A model generated the notes under the pieces. The model was not told where the DNA came from and did no database searches. It worked only from the letters and a program-made list of their open reading frames with translations. From Daucus carota subsp. sativus (taxonomy: Eukaryota; Streptophyta; Magnoliopsida; Apiales; Apiaceae), in assembly GCF_001625215.2 (NCBI RefSeq), contig NC_030389.2:41405454-41469453 (forward strand): a DNA stretch of 64,000 nt, given 5' to 3'. Shown here piece after piece: positions 1 to 10,433 of the stretch; position 1 is the stretch's first letter; each line of letters opens with the position of its first letter. The translations under genes were made by a program, and so were the position numbers.

Positions 1-817
1 AAGGAGTGGATCAACTTCGCAATTTGAAATGGCAAAAAGGCTGAATTGTTGAACATTATGGAAAAATCACTTAACATATGGAACTTTCTACATTTACATT
101 TGTTTACTTCAATTTGGGACCTTTTAATGCGCCCTACTCGTTCCGCCATACAAATAATGCATTCATATAATAAGAGCAAGAGAACAAAGTCTTGAAAGCA
201 TGTCGGAACATGAGTGGATGACTTTGAAATTATTTTCTTACATATCTATGGTCATATGGTCCAACCCAGATCTGTAATATTAAATAAATATATCGAGTCC
301 CGACAAACACATGATATAACATAATACATATCGGTAAGATTTTTATTATGAGAATAACTCGCTTATTATAAGTCCCGTCATTTTAGTCTGTATGTTCAAT
401 ATATTTTATGATTAAGATTTTTATTGTGAACCACTTTTCATAAGCCACGTCATTTTAATATGTATGTTCACTATGTTACATCATATGTTTGTTGCGGATT
501 TTGGGTGTTCAATAAAAAAGTCCCATTTTCATACTTATTTCCTACGTCAGTCACGGATAATACTAACTAAAAATGGGTCTATGTCAATAGTGATTCAAAG
601 AGAAATTCAACAGAAGAGAAAGAAAATTCTAAATGAAACACCTGACTACAAGGACAATATGATGCAAGACAACAATAAGATAAACTTTTTAAAACAGCCC
701 CTTTACTTAAACTTTTTAGGCAGCTTCACAAGAAGCTTGACATGCTAGTTTCTTATACAAATCTACTGATCTTATAACCAGAGCTCTTGGACAACTTTCA
801 ACAGAAAACACAGAAAA
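1..817. other. Intergenic, upstream of LysM receptor kinase
   Basis: I see no convincing coding region here. The only open frame (464-748) has no family resemblance. The AT-rich stretch contains an imperfect tandem duplication at about 336-490, listed separately. The last 100 bases should hold the promoter-proximal part and 5' leader of the LysM receptor kinase that starts at 818. Confidence 0.6.
336..490. repeat. Imperfect tandem duplication, unit about 78 bp
   Basis: The words AGATTTTTATT(A/G)TGA, (C/A)GTCATTTTA and TGTATGTTCA(A/C)TAT occur in the same order twice, the first copy starting near 336 and the second near 414. The copies are clearly diverged. No function is apparent. Confidence 0.55.
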
Positions 818-3083
818 ATGAAAAACAGAGTACTCTGTTTTCTCAATACTCTGTTTCTCTTCATCCTCAGCTGCGATTCTCAGGCCGTAATAGAGCCAAC
901 CACTTCAGGCTACACTTGCAGTCTCAACCAGACAATTAGTCCATGCCAGACTTATGTATATTACAGAGCTGCATCTCCTGATTATCTTGATTTAGCTTCT
1001 GTAGGTGATCTTTTCTCCGTAAGCAGGCTGATGATCGCGAATCCAAGTAATATATCTTCGGTATCTTCTCCTTTAGTACCTTCTCAATCTCTGTTAGTTC
1101 CAATTCAGTGTTCTTGCAATAGAATTAATAGTAGCCTGTCAATTTCTTATGCTGGTCTAAATTATACCATCAAAAAAGACAATACATTTTACTTGGTTTC
1201 GAGTATTCAATTCCAAAACCTCACCAGCTACCAATCTGTGGAAGTTGTGAATCCAAGCCTTGTTCCGACAAATCTTTCCATTGGTGAAAATGTAATATTT
1301 CCGATCTTTTGCAAGTGTCCGGACAAAGCACAAGTAGAGAATCAAACAAAGTATCTCATCAGTTATGTTTTTCAGCCTTTTGATAACTTCTCCTCAATAG
1401 CTAGAAAGTTTGGATCAACTACTCAGGCTATAATTGATGTAAATGGGAACAATATCAAGACTTTTCAAACTGTTTTTGTTCCGGTTTCTCGACTGCCTGT
1501 TTTTACACAGCCTGTTGTTGCTGCTGCTGCTCCTACTGCTCCTGTTTCTGTTAAAACAGAGGAAAATAAAGATAAGGTTAGAGGACTATCCGTCGGGCTC
1601 GGAATTTGTGGTTTGTTACTGCTTTTGGTTTGTGGGCTGTGGGGTTATAGAGAGACTTCAATGAAGAAAAAGAGAGGAAAATATAAAGATGAAGAGAAGC
1701 CTCAAGTGATTCAGAAGAAGAAAGCAGTAGATGTGGACTTGATGGATGATGTTTCAGATTGTTTGGATAAGTACAGAGTTTTTGGTATCGATGAATTGGT
1801 GGAAGCAACTGAGGGATTTGATGAGAAATGGCATGTTCAAGGATCTGTGTACAAAGGGTATATCAATGGGATTTTGTATGCAATCAAGAAGATGAAATGG
1901 AATGCCTGTGAAGAACTCAAGATCTTGCAGAAGGTAATTTTTACTACAATGTCATAATGTTACTGGTACTTAAATTTGTTATGGGTCCTGGTCCTTGGCT
2001 GTTAATTGCCAGGGACCCGTTAAGTGTCATGTAGTTTTTGGACCGTTGGATGAATACCGAACGGTCATGATTAACAAATTTCTAATACGTCCGGCGCTTT
2101 TTAACTGACGGGTAAAATACTCCGTCCAGCACTTTTAAAGGGTGGATGAGTACCCGTCTAGCAAATAAAAAGCGTTGGATGTGTTAAAAAAAATTATAAT
2201 CCTAATCGCTGGATATTCATCCAACGACCCAAAAATTGTATGTTGCTTAAGAGGGACGGCCAGGACCTGTTTGTTATACCCTTTTGAATCCATATATCGT
2301 TGTTTTATAAGTCTAGATGATACTAAAATGAATGATTTCTTGATTTTGAAGGTAAATCATGGGAATTTGGTGAAGCTGGAGGGTTTTTGCATAGACCCTG
2401 AAGATGGAAACTGCTACTTGATATATGAATATGTTGAAAATGGTTCTCTGCATTCATGGTTGCATAGCAGCCGTAGCGAGCAACTGACCTGGAAAATGAG
2501 GTTGCGAGTCGCCATTGATGTGGCCAACGGACTCCAATACATTCATGAGCATACGCAGCCACGAGTCGTGCATAAAGACATCAAAAGCAGCAATATTCTC
2601 CTAGATGGCCACATGAGAGCCAAGATTGCCAATTTTGGACTAGCAAAATCCGGTTGCAATGCCATAACAATGCACATTGTTGGAACTCAAGGTTACATTG
2701 CTCCCGAATATCTAACTGATGGTGTGGTTTCGACCAAAATGGATGTTTTCTCCTTCGGAGTGGTGTTACTTGAGTTGGTTTCCGGCAGAGAGGCAATCAA
2801 TGAAGAAGGGAAGGTTCTATGGTCGACGGTGGATGGAATTTTGGAGAAAAAAGATGGAAAAATGGAGAGATTGATCGAGTGGATGGATGACAGTCTTCGC
2901 ACTGGGGAATCGAATTTACTGGACAGTGTAGCAAATGTTGTATCAGTGGCGATTGCTTGTTTGCACAGAGATCCTAGTCGGAGACCTAGCATGGTGGACA
3001 TTGTGTATGCATTGTGCAAGAGTGATGATCTATTTTCCGATCTCTCACAAGATTTTTCACCAGGAATGATTCTTGCTAGGTGA
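818..3083 (+). CDS. LysM receptor-like pseudokinase, LYK4/LYK5 type
   Basis: A plasma-membrane receptor-like protein expected to help perceive chitin-type oligosaccharides. Two exons, 818-1933 and 2352-3083, join in phase 0 into 615 residues, close to Arabidopsis LYK4. Residues 1-23 are a hydrophobic signal peptide. The ectodomain has the Cys pattern of LysM receptor kinases, with CSC at 98-100 and CKC at 165-167, and many N-glycosylation sites. A membrane span lies at about 257-275, followed by a basic stop-transfer. The kinase-like domain keeps AIK (Lys357) and the loop Asp448 (HKD), but the glycine loop is degenerate and DFG is changed to NFG (466-468). The activation segment GTQGYIAPEY is retained. 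I infer weak or absent catalysis, as reported for LYK4/5, with signalling through a CERK1-like partner. The start is the first ATG before the signal peptide. Whether it is LYK4 or LYK5 is not resolved. Confidence 0.93.
1983..2268. mobile_element. Short Mutator-like non-autonomous element in LYK intron
   Basis: This 286-bp insertion lies inside the only intron (1934-2351) of the LysM receptor gene. It begins GGGTCCTGGTCC and ends GGCCAGGACCT. It is flanked by 9-bp near-duplications, ATTTGTTAT at 1974-1982 and GTTTGTTAT at 2269-2277. Subterminal inverted repeats of the form CGTTGGATGAATA recur in inverted orientation near the right end. The termini and the CGTTGGAT palindromes match the longer element at 39402-40159, so the two belong to one family. 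It has no coding capacity. Confidence 0.75.
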
Positions 3084-3675
3084 AAGGAAAGTGTTATTTG
3101 CTTCTTAATTTTGAGAACCTTGTTGAAAGTGTAGATTTTGTAAGTCATGATTGGTCTTAGAAATTGTGTGTAAATTAACGGAACGTTAGAACACGTTTGA
3201 AATCGTGCATTTCATTTCAAATGTATAGATTTCAGATGACACTACTTGCATAAGTTGTATTCTCATTTCAGTAATGTCCTGGATTTCAAATGAAATTCAA
3301 ATTTGTTCAAATTCAGAAATTCAAACAAAATCAAGGTTCCAAAACAGATCATTAAGGAAATGAAAATCTAGAGCTGGCTAAAGGCCACCCTTGGGGTTCA
3401 ATAAAATAAACTATAGTGTAGAGCACACTCTGGCAAATATTGAGATTTAAATGCTAATTGCATTGGGGCAGTGCTAAAAACGCATACAAAACAAAAAAAT
3501 GTACTACAGTCTTTATGCCAGCAAGAAGCACAATAACATAGAAACAAGACCCAGTGAACCACTCTTGTTGTCTGCCCACCAAGTTATGCCATACAATTTA
3601 GAAACTTGAAGATGAAGATCATCATCAGCCTCTCTGCTAAACTGTTTCACAATGAGGACACCAATAATATCACTG
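3084..3675. other. Convergent 3' flank between LYK and RING ligase genes
   Basis: The two flanking genes end toward each other across this stretch, so it should contain both 3' UTRs and polyadenylation regions. It is AT-rich with short CAAATT/GAAATTC-type internal repetition around 3200-3330. I see no additional gene. Confidence 0.5.
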
Positions 3676-6600
3676 CTAACTGTTTCCTGACGAGGAGACC
3701 TCAGCGCTACAAACCGGGCAGACCTACAACCACAGAATAATTTATAAATCAGTCAAATCTCAACCTCTCAAGCAAATATTAGACAAAGAAACCCCCCCAA
3801 ATATATAGACAATATAAAAAAAAATTATATGCCAAGTAAGAAAAAATTAGGCAGCACAGCTCAATCCATCAAACATAACAATCTCCATTACTACTCCCCT
3901 TCCTTTGCTTTATTCAGTGCAAGAGTCATAGACAAAAAGACATACCACCAACAAAAGAATATAATTTTATTAGGAAAACATGGATATTAATAATCACAAG
4001 GAATGGAAACTAAAGAGAAACACTTGCTTTATTGATAATGCGAAAGTAAAGGCAAGTACTCTTGTTTATCCACTAGGACGAGAAACACAATACCCATGGT
4101 TGCCATGTCGAAAAGTAGAGGCTAGTCGATGGACCTTCGATTAGTGGACTAGTCGTAGGCTAGTCGACTAAAAATTTAATATATTATCATAGTTACACAT
4201 AATATATTATCATAGTTACACATAACATCCTAGTCGACGAGTCGCTCAATGGAAAAAGTCTCTATAGTCTTGAAACTCTTAGGGATCCATATACAAGCTT
4301 TCTTCTTGAAAATTTAAAATATTATTATCAAGTTGACGACTAGTCGACGAGTCGGTCTATGGAAAAGTCGAGCAGCGACTTATTCATTCTGGGCGACCAT
4401 GGAATTTACTCGATCCCACCCAGTATTGGCCCGGCCCAAATCTGCAGAAAGCGGGTTTTTTATACGTAATTTGTTTGATTTAGTGTGGAAAAAACTACAA
4501 TTTTAAAAATAAGTTATGAACTATACTTTATATACACCTTAAAATGAGTGCCAAGCAGTGAAAAAAAACTGTAAAGAAATGAGAGTGGCGGAGGAAGTAT
4601 GTTCTTTTCAGATATTTTGTGAATCCAACATAGTAGTGCATCTCGTGTCAATACTGATGAATTGTGGAGGTTTGTTAAGTTTGTAACAAAGAGGTCTGCA
4701 GTGGAACATGCCCCTGTATATAAACATATGCAAGCCAGTTGACACTCAAGGCATATGTCAGTGCTTCCATATGTATGAAGATAAGAAAACAATCTACTTA
4801 TCGAAAAACTATATTATGTCCATATTCTTCTATATCCCTGCATAAATCAAGCCTTGTCTGGCAGATATCTCGGTTTAGTTTTGTTTCCACAATAGAAGAA
4901 AGGCAATTCAAAATTACCTACTAAAAGGCTTCTCCAGGCAAGTCATTGTAATGAAAAAATAATATAACTGGAATAAACTAATGCCTAGAAACTCTGCAGC
5001 AATTTTAGTCTTCAGATAAAAACTGGTTCAACTCAAAGCAACAACTATATTGATATAGCGTCGAGCTGGAGCAATGAGATACCACCAGAAGAATACCAAA
5101 AATAGATATCATACTGGAGCAGAGTATGAACTCAACTAAATTATTTGCTGATAATTGTCAAGAACAACTAAATGGCTTCCTGCCCCCCTCAGCCCCTCGG
5201 TAAAAAAAAGCTGGACAACTCATACTAGATAGAGACATCCTTTGGGCCTCAGCTACAATTACATATACGAATGAACGGTTTACAGCAAATTGAATTAGAG
5301 AGTACCTTGTTTATACGTAACCAGTTGTCTATGCACTCTGGGTGGTATGAGTGTTTACAGGAAAGCAAAGTCAAGGTGTCTCCCTCCTCATAATCCAGCC
5401 GGCAAATTACACACCTACAACACAAATGCAGATTGATATAAGCATATGACCCTCTTTTAAGTAATTGACTAAACATACAAACTTACGATTCCATGTTTCC
5501 ATCCTGATTGCTTTCCATCTTGAAACTCATTGAAGGCAATGAGGCTATTGTATCAGCAGATAACCCTCTACTCTCAGTTCCGACAACATCACCCAGTGCA
5601 AGTAATTCCTAAACACATAAAGTTGCCGCATTACAGGTCATAAGGAACAATATAAACAAATTAGCTACATTTGGCGAGTCTAATATAGTTTGTTTTATAA
5701 CATAACACTATAACAGACTTACCTCATATGATAAATTATCTGGATCAACCTCCTCCCAAGCATCCTGAAAGATCCAACAACAGCAATCATCATAATCGAC
5801 TCAACAAGGTTCATAAATAATTAAATTACTAATTAAAAAATAATAATAAAAATGAACCTTATCAGGAGAAAATATGTGAGATAAGCGTCAAGTGAAAAAT
5901 TAAAAAGAGAACTAGTATACTGATTTCAAGGTTCTGATACATGGGTAGTTTTTTTTCTTTACTAAACCTTGTGAACAGTCTCTAGATGCATTCCAACAAA
6001 TAAGGAAAACAAAGTAGGGGAATATGTGCAATATATTCTTGCTACATTTAGAGTGGGCGAGCAGGAGCGCTATGCAATCCATTTTTAAACAAAATTAAGT
6101 TCTATTTAGTATTAAGGTAATTGTTTTTCTTCCCTGAGACATAATCCTTAATTAGCTAGCTACTGGAAAATAGAAACTAAAGGTCACAGTTAGGCCTGGC
6201 AAAATATGAATTTGGTTTGGTTTTGGACCCAATAATATGGATTTGGTTTGGGAACCAAATCCATTTAAAATCCATATTACATTAAATATGGTTATGGTAT
6301 TGGATCGGTTTTATGGCTTTGGTTTAAAATATGGATAAATCATATTTATTTACTGTCATTTAAATATATTTCAAAAAATTAAATTTCATTTAAAATTGTA
6401 TTTTATTATTATAAAATATGATTATACTAGCTATTCATGATTTTATTATCTTTATAAAGTATCATTTTTATGTTGATTAATCTATTAATTTCATTTCATT
6501 AAATACTATAATTCCGGAAAAGGATATACACCCACTGAGTATTCTCCTATCACTAGTGTGTTTCAAATTAAAGTAAAATCAATAAAGATAATCAAGTTTG

Positions 6601-8450
6601 TATAAATTAGTTTATATTCAAATTATCAATTCATCACAGTAGCCACTTCTTGATAAGAAATCTAAATACACGTATATATACGTACATACACAGAAATTGT
6701 CAGAGTTGACCAGATTGTTGACCAACTTCTATGTGCATATCTTGATGACTTGTTGTATTAAAGTCTGTCAAAAATGGAAAACCAGATTGACAATAACGAC
6801 TAGAACTATCCTAGACGGATGAATGATGAGGCGGTGGAAAAGTATTACTAGAGTATGATCAGGATCCACATTTAGATCCATATATAGGGTTGAATATGTG
6901 ATTTGGAACCGGTCCAAATCCATTCTATATATGTGATTTTTTTATTAATCCATATCCTGAATTCTGGTTAGGATCGGTTTGGATTTGTGGTTTTGAGTCC
7001 ATTTTGCCACCTCTAGTCACAATAGACAAGTTCTCTATTAGCGTGACTTATAGAGTAATGATTTTTTTTAATGATCCGACCATATGGATGTGAAATGTAT
7101 GTCAAAAATCATGATCTAATGCTTTTTGTGTATATGTAAGATGTAGAGTACTGATCTATAATGATCATAGTTTCTTATATAATATCGACAGTAGAGTTTG
7201 ATTCCAGTTATTTTGTTAAAAAAATGATTGATTCAACGTATTAAAATATGTGAAAGTATATAGAGTTATTTATATAATGTGATAATCATATCCGTACACT
7301 TGGATATTCAATTAAATGGTTAAATACGATGGATTTGAGACGTACTAACATAAAAGTTCTCTATTGTGGCCTTTAGAAACTCCATGCTCACTACTTCTCA
7401 CGAAATTTGGGAGATGTACTATCGTCTTCTTACAATTTGATATAACACGAAAGTTTCAGATAGTGAAGTGGAAAAGATATCCCACACAAAATATTACCTG
7501 GAATTAAACTGGCTGCCGAAATCAAGAAGATTTTTCAATATAACTTTAAATATTGGCATTGCCAAGATTGTACATTATATAAACGACGAGGACAGAAAAT
7601 GTTTACTACAGATAAAGCTAGAGATCAACAAACTGTTACCTGAGAATCACCGCCACGATCATCTAGCTCCTCAGAGTAACCAGCTACCACTATAAGAGCA
7701 AGACTCTCATCAGCCATCATATATGAGAATTGGGACGAGATAAAAACAGAGCAATTAAAGTACAACACTAACTCTCATTTATCCCAGAAAGTGCAAGCAA
7801 CCTCATAGCCAGTTCCCGTTCTTCAGCATCTTGTAGGGCTCGTGCATAAGCCTCGTCATTTGGAAAATCAGCAGGGTTTAATTCAATATCAGATTCACCA
7901 CCATCATCCTCAATATCATCATCTTCATCGTCATGAGAATGAACATCAAGCTCATCTTCTTCATCGTGAGAATCGTCAGAGTCATGCTCATGTTCATCAC
8001 TTGCATCAGAACCGTCAGACTCATTTTCGCTGTGATCCTCAAAATCATCATCCTCGGCCACATAGCTCCCAGTCTCCCAACTTCCATAATCACTTCCATC
8101 CCCATTCATTCTAATCATCATATACGCCCTTTCCTACAAAGAAAAATGATTTCCAACTCCATCACCAAACCATAAGAAACCGCCACTATAGATTCTAAAA
8201 AACAATAAAAATTACAATTCGACACAAAAGACACATATCCAAAATAATAATAACAAGACAATTAGAATAAGAATAAAAAGAACACTTACTAGCCTAGAAA
8301 CACTTAAAAACCCAGGTGGGTAATAAAAAGCAACTATAATAGCATAAAGAACACGTCTTTACATCAATTCTATATGTAGGGAGAGGGAGAGGGGGCGAGG
8401 GAGAGAGAGAGAGGGAGGGAGGGGGAGAGGGAGGGGGAGAGAGAGGGGGG

Positions 8451-8495
<45 letters not shown>

Positions 8496-8705
8496 GACCT
8501 GTTCTTGAAGAGTACGAGCGAGGGCAAGATCAGCATCGACCTGACTAAGCTCGGTGAAGGCAGTTCTCGTCTGGCGAGCATCGTTGATATTCTCCGCCGG
8601 CGGGGAGTTAGATTCTCCGGCTGCCGGAGAAGGGATTTGGTCGCCGGTGATCTTGGGCGGAGCTTTGGAATCAGCATCGGGATTGTTACTGTTGTTATTG
8701 TCCAT
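3676..8705 (-). CDS. BBR: RING-H2 E3 ubiquitin ligase, BIG BROTHER-related
   Basis: Likely a cytosolic or nuclear E3 ubiquitin ligase of the BIG BROTHER group, which restrains organ growth in Arabidopsis. Seven exons on the minus strand (8705-8499, 8133-7773, 7683-7640, 5764-5723, 5608-5487, 5414-5306, 3723-3676) keep frame and give 310 residues. The N-terminal part is low-complexity. An Asp/Glu/His-rich acidic tract of about 60 residues follows ERAYMMIRMNG. Next comes the conserved block EEVDPDNLSYEELLALGD, then GTESRGLSADTIASLP. The C-terminal RING-H2 is CVIC, CKHSYHPEC and CPVC, ending SAEVSSSGNS. Three exons are only 42, 44 and 48 bases; the last one encodes just the final CPVC knuckle and tail, so automated predictions may truncate the RING. 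The resemblance is to BBR rather than BB itself. Confidence 0.9.
3724..5305 (-). other. Last intron of the RING ligase gene
   Basis: A 1.58-kb intron separates the RING exon from the final exon encoding CPVC. It has a GT donor after Lys of NWLRINK and an AG acceptor before the Val codon. It holds a repeat-like block at 4094-4402, listed separately. No other coding sequence is evident; the open frames at 4514-4924 look random. Confidence 0.7.
4094..4402. mobile_element. Putative small hAT-like element rich in TAGTCGAC words
   Basis: The ends CCATGGTTGCC and GGCGACCATGG are near-perfect inverted repeats. The interior carries many CTAGTCGAC and GACGAGTCG words near both ends, a pattern of subterminal repeats. 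It also holds an exact 23-bp tandem duplication (AATATATTATCATAGTTACA plus CAT) at about 4178-4200 and 4201-4223. I could not identify a clear target-site duplication, so the superfamily is a guess. Confidence 0.45.
6191..7015. mobile_element. hAT-type non-autonomous element in RING ligase intron
   Basis: This 825-bp insertion sits in the intron between the 7683-7640 and 5764-5723 exons. It begins TAGGCCTGGCAAAAT, and the reverse complement of its right end reads TAGAGGTGGCAAAAT, a typical hAT terminus. The flanking 8-bp sequences are GTCACAGT (6183-6190) and GTCACAAT (7016-7023), a 7/8 target duplication. The subterminal regions are TTTGGTTTGG-rich on both sides. No transposase is encoded. 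Confidence 0.75.
8380..8494. repeat. (GA)n purine tract next to RING ligase exon 1 donor
   Basis: A run of about 115 bases is almost pure G and A on the plus strand (CT-rich on the sense strand of the gene). It starts within about 10 bases of the 5' splice site that ends exon 1 at 8499. The last 35 or so bases are perfect GA dinucleotides; the left part is mixed GGGA/GAGA. Confidence 0.9.
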
Positions 8706-10433
8706 AATGATTATGGAATTAGGATTGAATCGAGAGAGCTAAATCAGAGTGGGGTTTGCTTCGGATTCAATGTGTACATGACACAAAGTAAAAGGAAAAT
8801 AGGAGATATGCTTCAGCACTATTGTAGATTCTATAATCTACTGAGTATCAACATTTGGTGAATCAAGTTACTTAAAATTTTGATATCCGACGAAAAATTT
8901 TTAAGTATTTGTTTTATTCGAAATAAATATATTAATCTAATAATAAAAATTCATATAACATCTAAACCAACGATAAATCAAATAAAGAGCAAATTGTAAT
9001 CATCTGTTTTCATGAAGAGGCAATTAACGATTTTTTTAAGATAAAGAATGGCTAACGAGCTTACTGCTTTTTTAAGCACTTTAAATTGCTCCGGCAAGAG
9101 AAGCAAAAGTGCTTTTTTGAACTTTTGAAATGAGAAGTTAGAAGTCAGAAATGTTATATTTTTTTTATAGATTTTTTAGTGATTGACAATTTATTATTAA
9201 GTTTATACAAAATTTAAGTATAATGATCTTATTTGTTAATAAATTTTCGCGTATTTTAATAATTTGAATTGTTTTAATTTATAAATTTAAATTACCAAAC
9301 ACTCAATTAACTTATAAGTAAAATTATTCAAACACTTTTCATAATTTATAAGTCAAGTTCAGTTATGATTTATAATTTTTTTTCTTTTACTTTAAGCAAT
9401 AACTCATTTTTTAAAGTTAAGTCAACCGACACAGTGTATATACTAATGCAAGCACACATTTTATACATTCTCCTTGAATTGCTGATACTCTCGTCGTCTT
9501 CATCATGCTCTGATGGAGCTATTGTCTACAAAATTTCTCACCAAACTAAGACTATTGTTGATAATCAAAAGGCGAAAACTAATCTCCCACGAAGGAGAGA
9601 AAACAACCTAAAAATACAAGTCAAAAATCGAAATAAAAACAAACTGAGAACAATTGAAAATAAAAAACTTAAATGTTAATTTAAAAAATGTTACGAGGCT
9701 TTGTCAAGTCATTGTGGATAAACATTCTTTTTTGCCACGAAAGATAGATTTCATTACTACATCAAATCATCACATAAAATTGAATAAAATTTGAAGTGTA
9801 CACCTCCCACTATCTGTTTATACTCAGTTATTGAACAAATGTATCTAGCTCGGTAGTGAGCTACGCTATTCGCATGCAATTTTACAAACTTACACGTTGT
9901 TTTGAGCTTGCAATCCACACAAGAGGTCTTTGCATTCATCAATTATCCTTTGTAAGTAAGAAAACTTGAGTAAGAGCATTATATTAATTGAACCGCAAGC
10001 AATTCGTCTCTAGTTTATCCTTGTTCGTTCTTTTTCCTTACTTCATATAATGCCTCATGAATACCCATATTCGATTTGAAGTATTACAAATCTTAATAGT
10101 ATTTCCTTTACTTTACTGCAAATGCCAAAATATTATAATTTTTTAAAAATATTATTTAATATTATTTATTTTAAATAATTTAATTAATTGTTATAAATAA
10201 ATTTACTTTTATAATAAAAAACATAAACGGATCGGATCTGGAAATCCGAATTCAGAAAAACCGGAACTGTTCCGATTTTTTACGGTGATCCTGACCAAAC
10301 CCTAACTAAAAGTTCACCAAATAAAAAAAACAAAAAGCTAGGTTACAGAAAATGAGCAACCTCCGCAAATTGATGCACTAGCTTCTGTGTTTCATATCAC
10401 TTGTGCGTTTTGTGCTGCATCTCTTGTCTGAAA
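8706..10433. other. Divergent intergenic region, RING ligase / EFG1
   Basis: The two flanking genes are transcribed away from each other, so this 1.7-kb AT-rich region holds both promoters. I see no coding region; the open frame at 9365-9679 is low-complexity. A telo-box lies at 10297-10305, close to the EFG1 start, and is listed separately. Confidence 0.55.
10297..10305 (+). promoter_or_regulatory. Telo-box upstream of EFG1
   Basis: AAACCCTAA lies 129 bases before the EFG1 start codon. Telo-boxes are a known feature of plant promoters for ribosome and translation genes, often paired with TGGGCY site II motifs. A TGGGCC overlaps the start codon here. The match is exact but short, so chance cannot be excluded. 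Confidence 0.45.

Noticed and set aside
2175..2351. Extension of the LYK second exon upstream to an apparent start
   Set aside because: This part lies in the intron and overlaps a transposon; splicing at 1933/2352 gives a perfect kinase-domain join (ILQK-VNHGNLV).
7842..8175. Plus-strand and second minus-strand ORFs over the acidic tract
   Set aside because: Shadows of the Asp/Glu/His-rich exon of the RING ligase gene.
9365..9679. 104-codon plus-strand ORF between RING ligase and EFG1
   Set aside because: Low-complexity Lys/Asn and Ser runs, no recognisable domain, AT-rich intergenic setting.
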